Below, piece by piece: positions 1-9,557 of a DNA stretch of 64,000 nt. This DNA is from Amaurobius ferox. Taxonomy: Eukaryota; Arthropoda; Arachnida; Araneae; Amaurobiidae. Position numbers and translations under genes: made by a program. Every line of letters begins with the position of its first letter. Within the stretch, counting starts at the first letter, position 1. The notes under the pieces were generated by a model. The model searched no databases and was not told the DNA's origin. It worked only from the letters and a program-made list of their open reading frames with translations. The DNA is taken from contig OX578152.1 in the NCBI GenBank assembly GCA_951213105.1, positions 98,864,568-98,928,567 of the forward strand, given 5' to 3'.

Positions 1-103
1 CATTGGATTGTAAACTATGTGTAATTTGACAGCACAGGACAAGTAATATTTAAATAATAATGAAATACCATAACGGAATTTTTTTTCTGAAACTATAAGC
101 ATG
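1..103. other. Unassigned AT-rich sequence
   Basis: No coding potential, splice pattern or repeat was recognised before the inverted repeat that starts at about 104. Confidence 0.4.
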
Positions 104-352
104 GAAAAATTAAGCCCACATCCACAACAGGTCTTTATTTCACTTCCTATAAGACGTACAAAGGTTTAAAAAAAGGCCATAGCGCTTTCGAGCATAAGTA
201 CGCTCTTCATCAGTGGCTAGCTACCTGCTTCATCAGTAGCCACTGATGAAGAGCGTACTTATGCTCGAAAGCGCTATGGCCTTTTTTTAAACTTTTGTAC
301 GTCTTATAGGAAGTGAAATAAAGACCTTCTGTTGTGGATGTGTGCTTAATTT
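104..352. repeat. Inverted pair of Penelope-like element termini
   Basis: Two near-identical arms of about 115 bp (104-219 and 237-352) face each other across a 17-bp spacer. Each arm carries a core resembling a hammerhead ribozyme, followed by an A/T-rich stretch and the words CGTCTTATAGG and AAATAAAGAC. The right arm continues to about 395 in a sequence that recurs on the minus strand at 30344-30486. Hammerhead motifs in terminal repeats are known from Penelope-like retroelements. Assignment to that class is inference, because no Penelope reverse transcriptase or GIY-YIG domain lies next to it. Confidence 0.55.
240..282 (+). ncRNA. Hammerhead-ribozyme-like core in a retroelement terminus
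   Basis: CTGATGA (243-249) is followed by one extra A, a 6-bp helix GAGCGT/ATGCTC closed by an ACTT loop (251-266), and GAAA (267-270). This is the order of the hammerhead catalytic core: CUGAUGA, stem II, GAA. The mirror copy lies on the minus strand at about 175-217. The extra A between the core and stem II is non-canonical, and the expected stem III is very short or absent. The motif is visible but activity is not established. Confidence 0.4.
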
Positions 353-902
353 TTGCTATTTTAACATCAGACGTGATGCCAAATTATTTATAAGCATGGA
401 GATAGAAAGGAAAATATCATAATGCTTTGAGAATCATATCTATAGTTGTCACTAGTGTTAGTAAAGTACAAATTAGTACTAAGTTACAATAGCGGCCGCT
501 ATTGTTAGTTGACACAACAGAAAGGCGTAGTATTTAGTATATGTATTTTTGATTATTTTTAAATTAAGGGTTCCCTAATTATGAATATAATTGGCCAGTA
601 TTCTTTTCATAGTTGTAGGATAGAGTACAGCATATATGGAGATAAAAATAAATTGAAAGGTAATATAATTTGGAATAAGTAGTAATATTCTTTATTGCTT
701 CAGTTCTACTTTGCATTGCGCTCATAATTTATTTTTTACAAAATTGACAGTTTAAATAAATATTTTAAGCCTTTCTCCATAGAAATGCATATAATGCAGG
801 ACTACTTATCCCAGCCCCACCTGAATGATTGTCTCAAACGATATTGGCGTTTTCATAATATGTAGTTTTAGCCCTTTACTTTTACCTCCATGAGAAAAAA
901 AA
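353..902. other. Unassigned; contains a 20-bp perfect palindrome
   Basis: The first about 40 bases continue the Penelope-like right arm. ACAATAGCGGCCGCTATTGT at 486-505 is its own reverse complement and has a GC-rich core in AT-rich surroundings. Nothing else was recognised. Confidence 0.4.
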
Positions 903-1869
903 TCTGATGTGGGCAACACATGACTTTCCTTATATAATGTAATGAATTTACTACTTTTACAGTAAAAAAATAGGTTTTTCTTGTAGTAGATACTAATATT
1001 CTTTCCAAGATATTGAATTTTCGACAATTAGTCGTCATTTTCATTGATTTAGCATCATTTTTATCCATTTGGCGAGATTTTCATTAATTTGGCAACATTT
1101 CAAAAAAGTCGCCAAGTTGGCGACATTCCGCCAAATTCGTCGCCAAAATCTCGCCAAGCGTTATGCACTAAGAAAAAAGTTATTCTTACAGCAGATAAAT
1201 GACTATTGGCGTTCAAATACAAAAGTATTATTCAAAGTATATTTTTTCATGAATGGAACGAGCTAGATCCACGAGAATGATGTCACTCAATTTATCGCAT
1301 GGTATTACATATGAAAAGTGAACATGTTTCTCAATAGGAATTTTTTTTTTTATGTGACTTTTTCCTAATTTTTTTTAAAAATGTACAATATCTTGAGAAC
1401 GGTTCATGTTAGCGTTCTAAAATTTATGCCAATCGTTTTCTAATGAAAAATTACATAAGAAATGTCTATTTGCGTAACTTTATTAGCGGTTTTGATTTTT
1501 TGACGATTTTTTCAAAATTTCATTCGAAAATTTAGGGGGGTTCTGAACATTCGATTACGTATAAAAACAATAGGCTTCCAGTGTTTACGGATTGTGATTT
1601 TTGTACCAAATTTGGTTCGAATCGTTTCATTCGTTCGTCAGTTATCGTCTCCACAGACTCACTGACACACACACATACTTTCACACACACACACACACAC
1701 ATACACACACACAGACATCACTTCAAAAATGTTTGATTCGTGATCAGGGATGCTTGAAACGTGCTCTCCCGTCGAAAACTCGAATTCGAATTTTCGACCC
1801 CGTCACAATACTTTCCTTATACATTATGTATATAAGGAAAGTAATATACATTATGTATATAAGGAAAGT
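903..1869 (-). mobile_element. H1 family repeat, copy 1 (Helentron-like, nonautonomous)
   Basis: This is one of at least four copies of a noncoding repeat of about 0.95 kb, the others being at 24546-26650 (two, nested) and 28936-29859. Read on the minus strand, it starts with a palindrome around GGAAAGTA (1803-1869, with a tandem duplicate of the end). It then has a (TG)n tract, the word ACCAAATTTGGT-like, the motif CTCGAGAACGG in weaker form, and a block of TTGGCGA words. It ends in a small hairpin CATGTG/CACATC followed by AGATTTTT (903). There is no coding capacity. The microsatellite near the 5' end and the 3' hairpin match nonautonomous Helentrons (DINE-1 type); this class is inferred. 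Confidence 0.65.
1668..1713. repeat. (CA)n microsatellite inside H1
   Basis: An interrupted CA-dinucleotide run. The same position is microsatellite in every H1 copy (24684-24713, 25527-25553, 29704-29730), so it is an intrinsic part of the repeat. Confidence 0.9.
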
Positions 1870-2454
1870 AATAATTGTTTTGTTGGACAAGACCTGTTGC
1901 CAATTTATATATTTTTGAGAGTTGTAGCAAATTTTAACGAGCAACTTGCGAACTAATCAGGTTATGAAAAAGTACATTTGTTTTCACTTTACTAATTGCG
2001 TAATTAGGAATGTTTTTTTTTATGGCATATTGTTCTTGATATTTTTTACGAAAATTTTTCATTCTTATTATAATAATCATCTTAGTTGGGCTGCGTCTTC
2101 GATAGTCTTTTATTATAGTTTCAAACTTTTGAACTGTATACACCAAATTTAGGGCGGGATGTGGGTTCTCTTAACGTCACGATTTCTATGCGTGGGTTGC
2201 AGATTTTCGTTAGAAAACATGCCTTACACGTTGCATCAACCCTATTTAAGGATAACTTGATTTGAATTTGTGACGTCATCATGTTATGGTGACGTACTAG
2301 CGCGGTTGTTGTAATTATTTTTTCGATGCCGATCTGCCGATAATGCACCTTGTGGCTTTGTTTTTATGTTGCCATTTTTCTGAAAAGGTATAGTTATGGG
2401 TAATTATAATTAGAAAGTTTCAGCTTGCAAATAAGTAGTCATGCAGATAAGCAT
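1870..2454. other. Unassigned AT-rich sequence
   Basis: Short open frames on both strands overlap one another and have no recognisable domain. I see nothing further. Confidence 0.4.
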
Positions 2455-2930
2455 AGTAGGATGGAAGAATCGCTTCGACTTTGCTAATAGAATGGAATGG
2501 AATAGCTTGCAATAAAATGGAAAAGAATATCTTAAAATGAAATAGAAAAGAATAGCTTAATGGAATGGAATAGCTTTATAGTGGATTGGAATAGTTTAAA
2601 TTAAAATGGTATGAATAGTTAAAATGGAATAAATAGCTTTAAATAGAAGGGAAGGAGTAGCTTAGAATGTAATGGGTAGCTTAAATTAAAATGGAAAGAA
2701 ATAACCTAAAATGAAATGGAATGAAATAGCTTTATAGTGGATTGGAATAGTTTAAAATAAAATGGTATGAATAGTTAAAATGGAATAAATAGCTTTAAAT
2801 AGAATAAGAGGAGTCGATTAGAATGGAATGGATAGCTTAAAATGAAACGGAAAAGATAATTTTAAATGAAGGGGAACGGTATATTAAAATGTATGGCGTA
2901 CGTCTAAAAATAAATTTTAAAGAATAACAC
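2455..2930. repeat. Degenerate GGAATGG-rich tandem repeat
   Basis: About 475 bp made of variants of GGAATGGAATAGCTTAAAAT. A larger block (TTTATAGTGGATTGGAATAG and following) is duplicated at about 2574 and 2731. Divergence between units indicates an old array. Confidence 0.8.
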
Positions 2931-2934
2931 GTTA

Positions 2935-3037
2935 TAATAAAAGTTCTTTATTTGATCACATTAATAAGACGTTAAAATAACATAAAAAACCAGGGCGCTT
3001 TCGGACATGATACGTCCATCATCAATGGCAATTGCGA
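2935..3037 (-). repeat. Diverged Penelope-like terminus with hammerhead-like core
   Basis: On the minus strand, TTGATGA is followed by a helix GGACGT/ATGTCC, then GAAAGCGC, then A/T-rich sequence with CGTCTTAT and AAATAAAGAAC. The same elements occur in the same order at 237-352, although the helix sequence differs. Preservation of the helix despite sequence change supports a structured RNA. Confidence 0.5.
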
Positions 3038-3040
3038 AAA

Positions 3041-3799
3041 AGGGGATGATACATGCGGCTCATATACCCCAAAACCACGGACACATTTGTGTAAAATTTT
3101 TTGAATAAAACTATTCGTAAGTAAGAGTAATAAAATTTTCTACTTTCCTCTTAATTTCTTTTATGTTTTCGTACGAGAACGAAAATTGTTCAATATTAAT
3201 TATTCAGTGTTATTCAATATTAAATAACGTTTATTTCGCATTGTATGGAATTTGTATTGCGTGACGTTTTATTGGAACATGATTACTGTGTAAATCGTGT
3301 ATTCTTTGTAATCATCGAAATCGGAAATCGAATTGTTGACTTCAATCTTTTTATGATATTTTAATTTCAGAGGAAGCTAAAATTAAAATGACAGCTTTGC
3401 TCTCAGTTATTGATTTACTGAGGATTTTAAAATTCTAGCACCATAATATTTACGAATCTTATCAGAATAGCAGATAACATACTTTGGGGCTTATATAAAA
3501 TAACCAAGATTGTATTTTTATTTTTTTTAAATACAAATTTACAAGCTTGTCGTCCTAAGCTCTTGGATAAATAAATCTCATCTTGACGGAGGTTTACTGG
3601 AGTTGAAGCTGGTTTACTCTTTTATGGTAAATAGAATGCAAGCTGTCTGCTATAATGACTATCGTTATGCATTTGAAATAGTTTGTGTTTAATTGATATT
3701 TTTTTACTCAAATTCTATACTGTTGTGTTGCAGCGTGCTTATGAGGAATCACTTGTTCTATAGTAAAGAGAAATTCTCACGTTTGTCGCAAAAGTAGTG
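3041..3799. other. Unassigned AT-rich sequence
   Basis: No reading frame, repeat or RNA gene was recognised up to the hAT target-site duplication. Confidence 0.4.
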
Positions 3800-3807
3800 A
3801 TATAAGC

Positions 3808-6800
3808 CAGTGGCGCACCCAGAATATTCCTAAGGGGGGGGCCATTGGTGCACAAAATTTTTATGAAGGAGGATGACTCCTCGATAAATTTTCCGAGAAA
3901 AAATGATCAGAGGCCATATCAATTAACAAGGCGGTTGTCTTTTTTTGTACATTTATTTTTATCAAATTACTAACAATTCTTTAGTGCAGTGCAAGAGAAT
4001 TGAATGATTAGAAGAAGTAGTAGTAGATATTTATACAAAACAACACAAATTAAGAAATAGATGAAGATAAAATTATTTGTTCTGGTCTGCTTATACTGTA
4101 TACTTGTTTTCAACCACTCTCTCATGATTACATATTGTTATATTATTCAATTATGATCTATACATATTCATAAAACGAAGTCCAGCCTCCTGTTTTTCTT
4201 TGTAGCCAGAGCATTAATTATCTGGTCTGGATCAATTTCCACTTCACGGTGAATGTTCACTGACGCAAGTCCATTCAGTCTGGTTTCACTCATACTGTTT
4301 CTCAAGTAAGTTTTCAACCTCTTCATTGTGGAGAATGACCTCTCAGCACTGCTTGTTGATACTGGGAGGGTGGCATACACTTTTAAAAGTTCAAACACAG
4401 TTGGAAAAGTCCTTTGGTCACAAAAGTTAAGCAGTTCGATTGGGCTTTTAGTTTTTTTGTTCAATGCAAAGACCTTCATGTACCACAGATGTAGTTCATC
4501 TTTTAGAGTATTATCTGATCTGGGTCCTAAATCATCTGCAAATTTCCTTGATAAGGCAACAAATCTCTCGTTTTCTTCCAGTGTCGGCTGCCTTCCATTC
4601 GGAATGACAGATGCAAAACTTTGTAGAAATTCCTTATGTTTGAGAAATTTTTCATGGAGGTGAGTGATGAAATTATCAATCCATGGAATGAAAATAGAAA
4701 GTCTGTAGTATTCTTCAGGAGTCTGTACGTTGAAATTTGATCTATAAATTTGTCTGGTGGCACGGCGTGGTAGAGTAATGTTTTCTCCATGCTGTTCCAG
4801 CTTCTTAACAGCTTGTTCAAACAGATGGTGAAACTCGTTCTCTTCGTTCTCTCGAATTATAGATATAGCTTTCAAAACGTCTTCTACGTCACTCACAGCA
4901 GTTGCCAGATCAAGGTTAACTTCCTGCAGCTTTTCACTCAGACGAACACTGTAGCTGAGTAATCTGTCAGCTGAAACAAGTGCTATGACAAACTGTGATG
5001 TTAACATTGAACATAACAAGGTATGAGCCTCTGTTGATGTCTCCTTGTCATTCCAGGTAGTAATCTCCTCCAGAGCCTCGATTACTTGATCAAACAATGA
5101 AACCATAACTGTGACGGCATCATGTCTCTCCACCCAACGAGTAGGGCATAATTTCTTCAGTTTTTTGGCACTGATTTCTGTCTCTCCCTGATTAGCTGCA
5201 TTAATTTTGCTGGTGAGAACAAGGTTTCGTTTTGGTGTGTTGAAAAAACTAGAGATTTTCCCTATTATTCCAAAGCTGTTTCGGATATCCGGAACTCTAG
5301 ATGAATAAGTTATGGCTAAGTTCAAACAGTGTGATGCACAATGAACGTAGGGGGCTTTGGGGTGTTGCTCATATATAATTGCTTGGGCGCCATTGTACTC
5401 TCCACTCATTGCAGAAGCTCCATCGAACCCTTGTCCACGGAGGAAAGACGTATCAATGTTGCAGTCTGCAAGGCCTTTAAGAATAGCATCTGCAATTGCT
5501 CGACCTGTAGTTTCAGTCAGGGGCACAAACTTAAGGAAGTTCTCCACTATCTTAAATTCAATTTTATACTTATCATTTGTTTCAAACCGTTTCAAATAAC
5601 GAACGCAAAGTGTCATTTGCTCTACCGTTGCAATATCTGTGGTTTCGTCACATAAAACCGCAAAACATTTGGCCTCATTCACCTCAGTTGCTATGTGCTT
5701 CACAGTGGAATCATTGCATGCTGAAATAATCTCATTTTGTATATTCCAACTTATGTAAGTTGCATTTTTTGCACAACCTTGTAGATGAGTTTTCAGTATT
5801 TCTTCTCCTGCATCAACTCGGAGTCGCAAAAGGGCTCTAAAATTTCCTTCGCCTTGGCATGGTTATGACAATACGTCCAAATCCCCACAGTCTCTATGCC
5901 CTCTCATGGCCAGCCCTTGCCTTCCACAAAAAATCACTGTTTTGATAATGGGTTTAAGAATAGCCCTATTCTGCAAAACTTGTTTTTGCTTTCCTCTGTC
6001 CATTACTTGATCCACAGGAACCGTTTTTCCTTCCGTGACCCTTAAGAACTCATCGGCTTTGAGAACTGAATCCTTATGATAGAAAAAATTTTCATGTTGA
6101 CTGAACTTCTCCAAGGCCTTCTTCCAATTATTAAATCCTTTTGAAACAAGTTGACCTGTAGCTTGTGTGGATCTTAAACCGACTTCATGGGGTGCAAAGA
6201 GAACACAAAATTTGCAATAGGCACTGTCCTCTGCCTTTGAGTAAGCTAGCCAGTTATGCTTACTCAGCCAAGATGAGCAGAACTTCCGAGTGTGGTGAGG
6301 TTTTCCTTGACTTGATACAGCACTAGTGACAGTAGCAGGAAAACTGTAATTTGCATATGGTTCCCAAAGATTTTTTAACGCTGTTATCCTATCTTCATCT
6401 GTGAGGTTAGATTTCTTGACATAATTAGAAATATCTGCAGCCAGAATTTCTATTTCAACTGTGTTTGGTATTGTGTTTTGTCCTACCTTTACCTCCTCAC
6501 AAGCGTTTGAAGACAGCCCAGGGTCACGGCTGTTGCTTGCTTCGACTGCAGCCTCATCAATGTAACAAGAGCTCAGGGAAACGTCGTTGGGAACGTCACT
6601 ATTTTCAATCTTACTTTTTTTTTTAAAATAATTTCCCAGTGTCTGTTGACCTAGCCCTTTTCGTTTTTCACTCATTGTCTTTTTTTTTTACCTTGCTCCT
6701 CAGTTATTCAAGAACAAAATTTGCTATATAGCCGAAATACGCACATAAACACACACACTGATCGTTAAAGATGCATTTCACTGTAAGATCAGTTGAAAGT

Positions 6801-7465
6801 TCAGGACCATTATTAAATTCAGCTATTCACCACGCAGGCCCTCGTTCCGAAACTACCAATTCACTGTTATCACCTTGTGTCGTAACGTCGCACTTTATTT
6901 CAACTCACAGCAACACTTAATTCGCGAAGCGTTGGCACGATCCATTTATTCACTTCCACAATTTTCTCACTGGGTAAACGAAATCCTCGAGTTTTCGAGC
7001 GAACAGCCGCTTCCCCGCCGTTCACTCTTTATATAGGGCCACGGAGGCGCCTGTGACGTCACTCTACACAGCACTGGTATAGTACGACTCCAGCGAGAAG
7101 GCATTTGGGTCACGTGATTTTGGACGAGTCCATTAGTTAAATTCAATCACAGGTAGAAACGTCTTAAGAAGAACGGGTTTCCAGAATTGGCGCCTTTAGT
7201 GCGAATTAATTTATAATTTGTACAGTACGATAAAGAGCGTTATATGTATAATTACATTCAGTGTAAGTGTTGGGATATGCTGGAATTGTTTTCTTCACAA
7301 TGATTAAAATTATTTATTACAATAATGGTTGTAAATGTTTTTTTTTATACTTTCTCGAAGGCAGACCTAGTTCTCCCTTGTGCTGACAGCGCCCTTCGCG
7401 TTTTGCTTTGTCAGCCCAAGGGGGGGGCCAGGGCCCCCTCGGCCCCCCCCGTGGGTGCGCCACTG
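3808..7465 (-). mobile_element. Complete hAT superfamily DNA transposon, 3658 bp
   Basis: The ends are inverted repeats: CAGTGGCGCACCCA at 3808 and its reverse complement ending at 7465. Both are followed inward by a run of G (or C) and GGCC. A perfect 8-bp duplication, ATATAAGC, flanks the element (3800-3807 and 7466-7473). An 8-bp duplication is the hAT signature. Inside is one transposase frame on the minus strand (4168-6675), leaving about 0.36 kb beyond its stop and 0.8 kb before its start. Perfect target duplication and a nearly intact frame suggest a fairly recent insertion. Confidence 0.95.
4168..6675 (-). pseudogene. hAT transposase with TTF-type zinc finger, one in-frame stop
   Basis: The frame runs 836 codons from ATG at 6675 to a stop at 4168. 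It is interrupted only by a TAA at 5863-5865 (codon 271), and both halves are in the same frame. N-terminal residues include a basic GNYFKKK segment (about 14-20) and a TTF-type zinc finger region (about 100-190, with CKFCVLFAP). The second half has the DUF4371/hAT RNase H-like fold: CDETTD with the first Asp at codon 343, GFDGAS with the second Asp at about 418, the HCASHC insertion-domain motif, and a C-terminal dimerisation region with AERSFS whose Glu is at about 778. It resembles ZMYM1-like hAT transposases. The enzyme would cut and rejoin the element's inverted repeats. The stop codon would remove all catalytic residues unless read through. Confidence 0.93.
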
Positions 7466-7473
7466 ATATAAGC

Positions 7474-8129
7474 AACATAATTTTCGGTCTTTTTAATTCC
7501 GTTATAATTAAATTAATATTGTCTGTTATATATTAATACTATCTGTTATATTTATAGATGTTCACTTTCTCATATTATATTGTGTCGAGCTCCTTCAGGA
7601 TTCTTTATTTTTACTTTCTTCGCGCTGGGCTAGAGGAAATTATGGTGATAGTGGTTGTCTCTTGTACTACTTTTCTTGATAGATATGCTTTTAAATATAA
7701 GATATTATAAAGATTAGTAACCTTTTTTTTTTACTTTAACCGATGCAGCCAGAGAAAAGTATTGTGATCTTGATTTAATCGCAAGTCGAGTTTTCATTGG
7801 AAATATATCTGCGGGGTCAAAAAGGATTTGTGTGTGTGTGTTATTCGTAGCATAATTTAAAGTATCATTTTCCACCATTGACTATTACCAATACTGTTCC
7901 GGGAATAAATCTATTTCTTTATAATAAATAATGCTTTGAAAAATTTAAATTTCGAATAATTTGAGTTCTTATGGAAATTAAAGTTGCTATTTAGTAAAGC
8001 TGCAGATTAAAATTGGGTTTTGGCGAGTGGCCTAGTATGTCTTCGAAAGTTACCGGAGAAAAAAATATTTTCACTGTCCAAATAATTTTTACTAAGAATA
8101 TAACCCTTTCTGTTGCTTATTTACATTAG
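7474..8129. other. Unassigned AT-rich sequence
   Basis: This is pre-insertion flank of the hAT element. No gene or repeat was recognised. Confidence 0.4.
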
Positions 8130-8256
8130 TGATGCAACGGATCTCAGTTTGGCCGGATGCCGAATATTCAATCTGAATTTAAAACCGGATATCCGGCCGA
8201 CAAGTACAATTTTCTTTTAGAAATTCTAAATAGTTGCTAATTTCATTATTCTTATT

Positions 8257-8430
8257 CATAGGTGCAACCAGGAGGTGGTTTTTAAGGTTAAAAAAATACC
8301 TCCCCCAGAAGCCCCCAATTTATGTAAAGAAATAGTAATTTTTGTGCTAATTTCAAGATTGCAATCTTTTATAGAGCGAATATCCCCCCCCCCCCCCCTC
8401 TCCAGAAAAAAAAATATGGTTGCGCTACTG
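8257..8430. mobile_element. 174-bp hAT-type MITE
   Basis: The ends CATAGGTGCAACCA (8257) and CAGTAGCGCAACCA (reverse complement, ending 8430) resemble the CAGTGGCGCACCCA ends of the hAT at 3808-7465. Both elements have poly-G/C runs inside the ends. Flanking 8-mers TTCTTATT (8249-8256) and TTCCTATT (8431-8438) match at 7 of 8 positions, as expected for an aged hAT duplication. It has no coding capacity. Confidence 0.65.
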
Positions 8431-9172
8431 TTCCTATTTCATTTTTCTTCTCACTTGTCTGGTTTTTTTTTTTTTTTTTTTTACATGATTATAGCTAATT
8501 GTAGCTTGAAAATTTGAAAAGGGGAAACACATTTTTTAATTTTTTACGACGTTTGAAAAATATTTGTGTCTTCTGAATGTTTAATTACTAATGTAACAAA
8601 CAAAAAAAAAAAAAACAAGAAAGATCAATCATGCATAAGCATTGATTATGAAACACTTTCCAACTGAAATGTAATTTCATTTAAAAATTTCTAAAATGTG
8701 ATTCATTCAGTGGTAATATCTTTTACATTATCACAGTACTACAGTAATTTATTATACTTAAATATTTAAAACTGTATCGAAATATAAATCATCTGATTCT
8801 TTATGCAAAATCAATGAATATTTCATTCATATAACTTGTATTCCAGACTCCAGAGCTAAATAATTTTGTGTGAAAAAAATTCAGCAATTCTTATGTAATT
8901 CATCTTACAATCGCTTGAGATATTTGCATTCTGCATATGTTAAAATTAGGCTTCCTTGAAGAAATAATAAAAGTTTAGGGATCATTTAAAATCACAACTA
9001 TTGTAATTGCATAGGCACGGAATTTAGATACACAGATAATATATATGTGTATGTGTATGTACTCAAAGTATTGGAATCGTGCCGAAGATCGGAAGTCGAA
9101 TTTTCAAAGGATCTACACGTTTTGGGACTTCTAGAACACGAAAAAACTAGTTTTAGGAAGACGTCTGTGTGT

Positions 9173-9557
9173 TGTTGTTGTTGAGACCCAGACCGTCCGA
9201 CCTACCAGAAAGGTGTAAGGTAACTGTATGGACGGCCGGGAAGTGCCACCCAATTTAGACCGGAACCCAGTGGGGGAGGCATCCACAGGGACCGTACCCT
9301 CCTTCCCCTACCACCAACCTCTCGGAAGGACTTACGGACCCACATGTTTAACGTGATCGTACTCCGCATGAACACGGCGGCATTTGTGGTAGCGTGCAAA
9401 TCTAGCGCGCAAACCACGGGGATACCGCACCCGAGATGGCCAACAGCACGCGGTGTTCCGAGGTGGTCACCCACCAAGTACTAACCGCGCCCGATGCTGC
9501 TTGACTTCGGTGATCTAACGAGAACCGGTGTTTTTAGCACGGTACGGCCGTTGGCCC
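9173..9557 (-). mobile_element. SINE with 5S rRNA-derived head (SINE3-like)
   Basis: On the minus strand a 117-bp 5S rRNA copy (9555-9439) is followed by about 60 bp of linker. A conserved body runs from GCCGCCGTGTTCA to GGTGTAAGG and a (CAA)n tail ends at 9173. The 14-bp target duplication AGACGTCTGTGTGT flanks it (9159-9172 and 9558-9571). The body and tail are the same as in the tRNA-headed SINEs at 33526, 34624 and 56624. Transcription would be by RNA polymerase III from the internal 5S promoter, and mobilisation by an unidentified LINE is inferred. Confidence 0.93.
9439..9555 (-). pseudogene. 5S rRNA-derived SINE head
   Basis: Read on the minus strand this is GCCAACGGCCGTACC through GTGCTGTTGGC. 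It includes CACCGGTTCTCGT, GATCACCGAAGTCAAGCAGC and GGTTAGTACTTGG, which are the internal control region and helices of eukaryotic 5S rRNA. It is 117 bp, about 2 bp shorter than usual, with one base missing after TACTTGG. Because it is fused to a SINE body and flanked by a target duplication, it is not a stand-alone ribosomal gene. Confidence 0.93.

Noticed and set aside
1601..1918. A 105-codon frame with a Thr-His run
   Set aside because: The run is the translated (CA)n microsatellite of the H1 repeat.
9202..9477. A 91-codon minus-strand open frame
   Set aside because: It lies wholly within the 5S-headed SINE and shares its peptide with frames in the other SINE copies.
9439..9555. A functional 5S rRNA gene
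   Set aside because: It is fused to the SINE body and enclosed by a 14-bp target duplication, so it is a SINE head.
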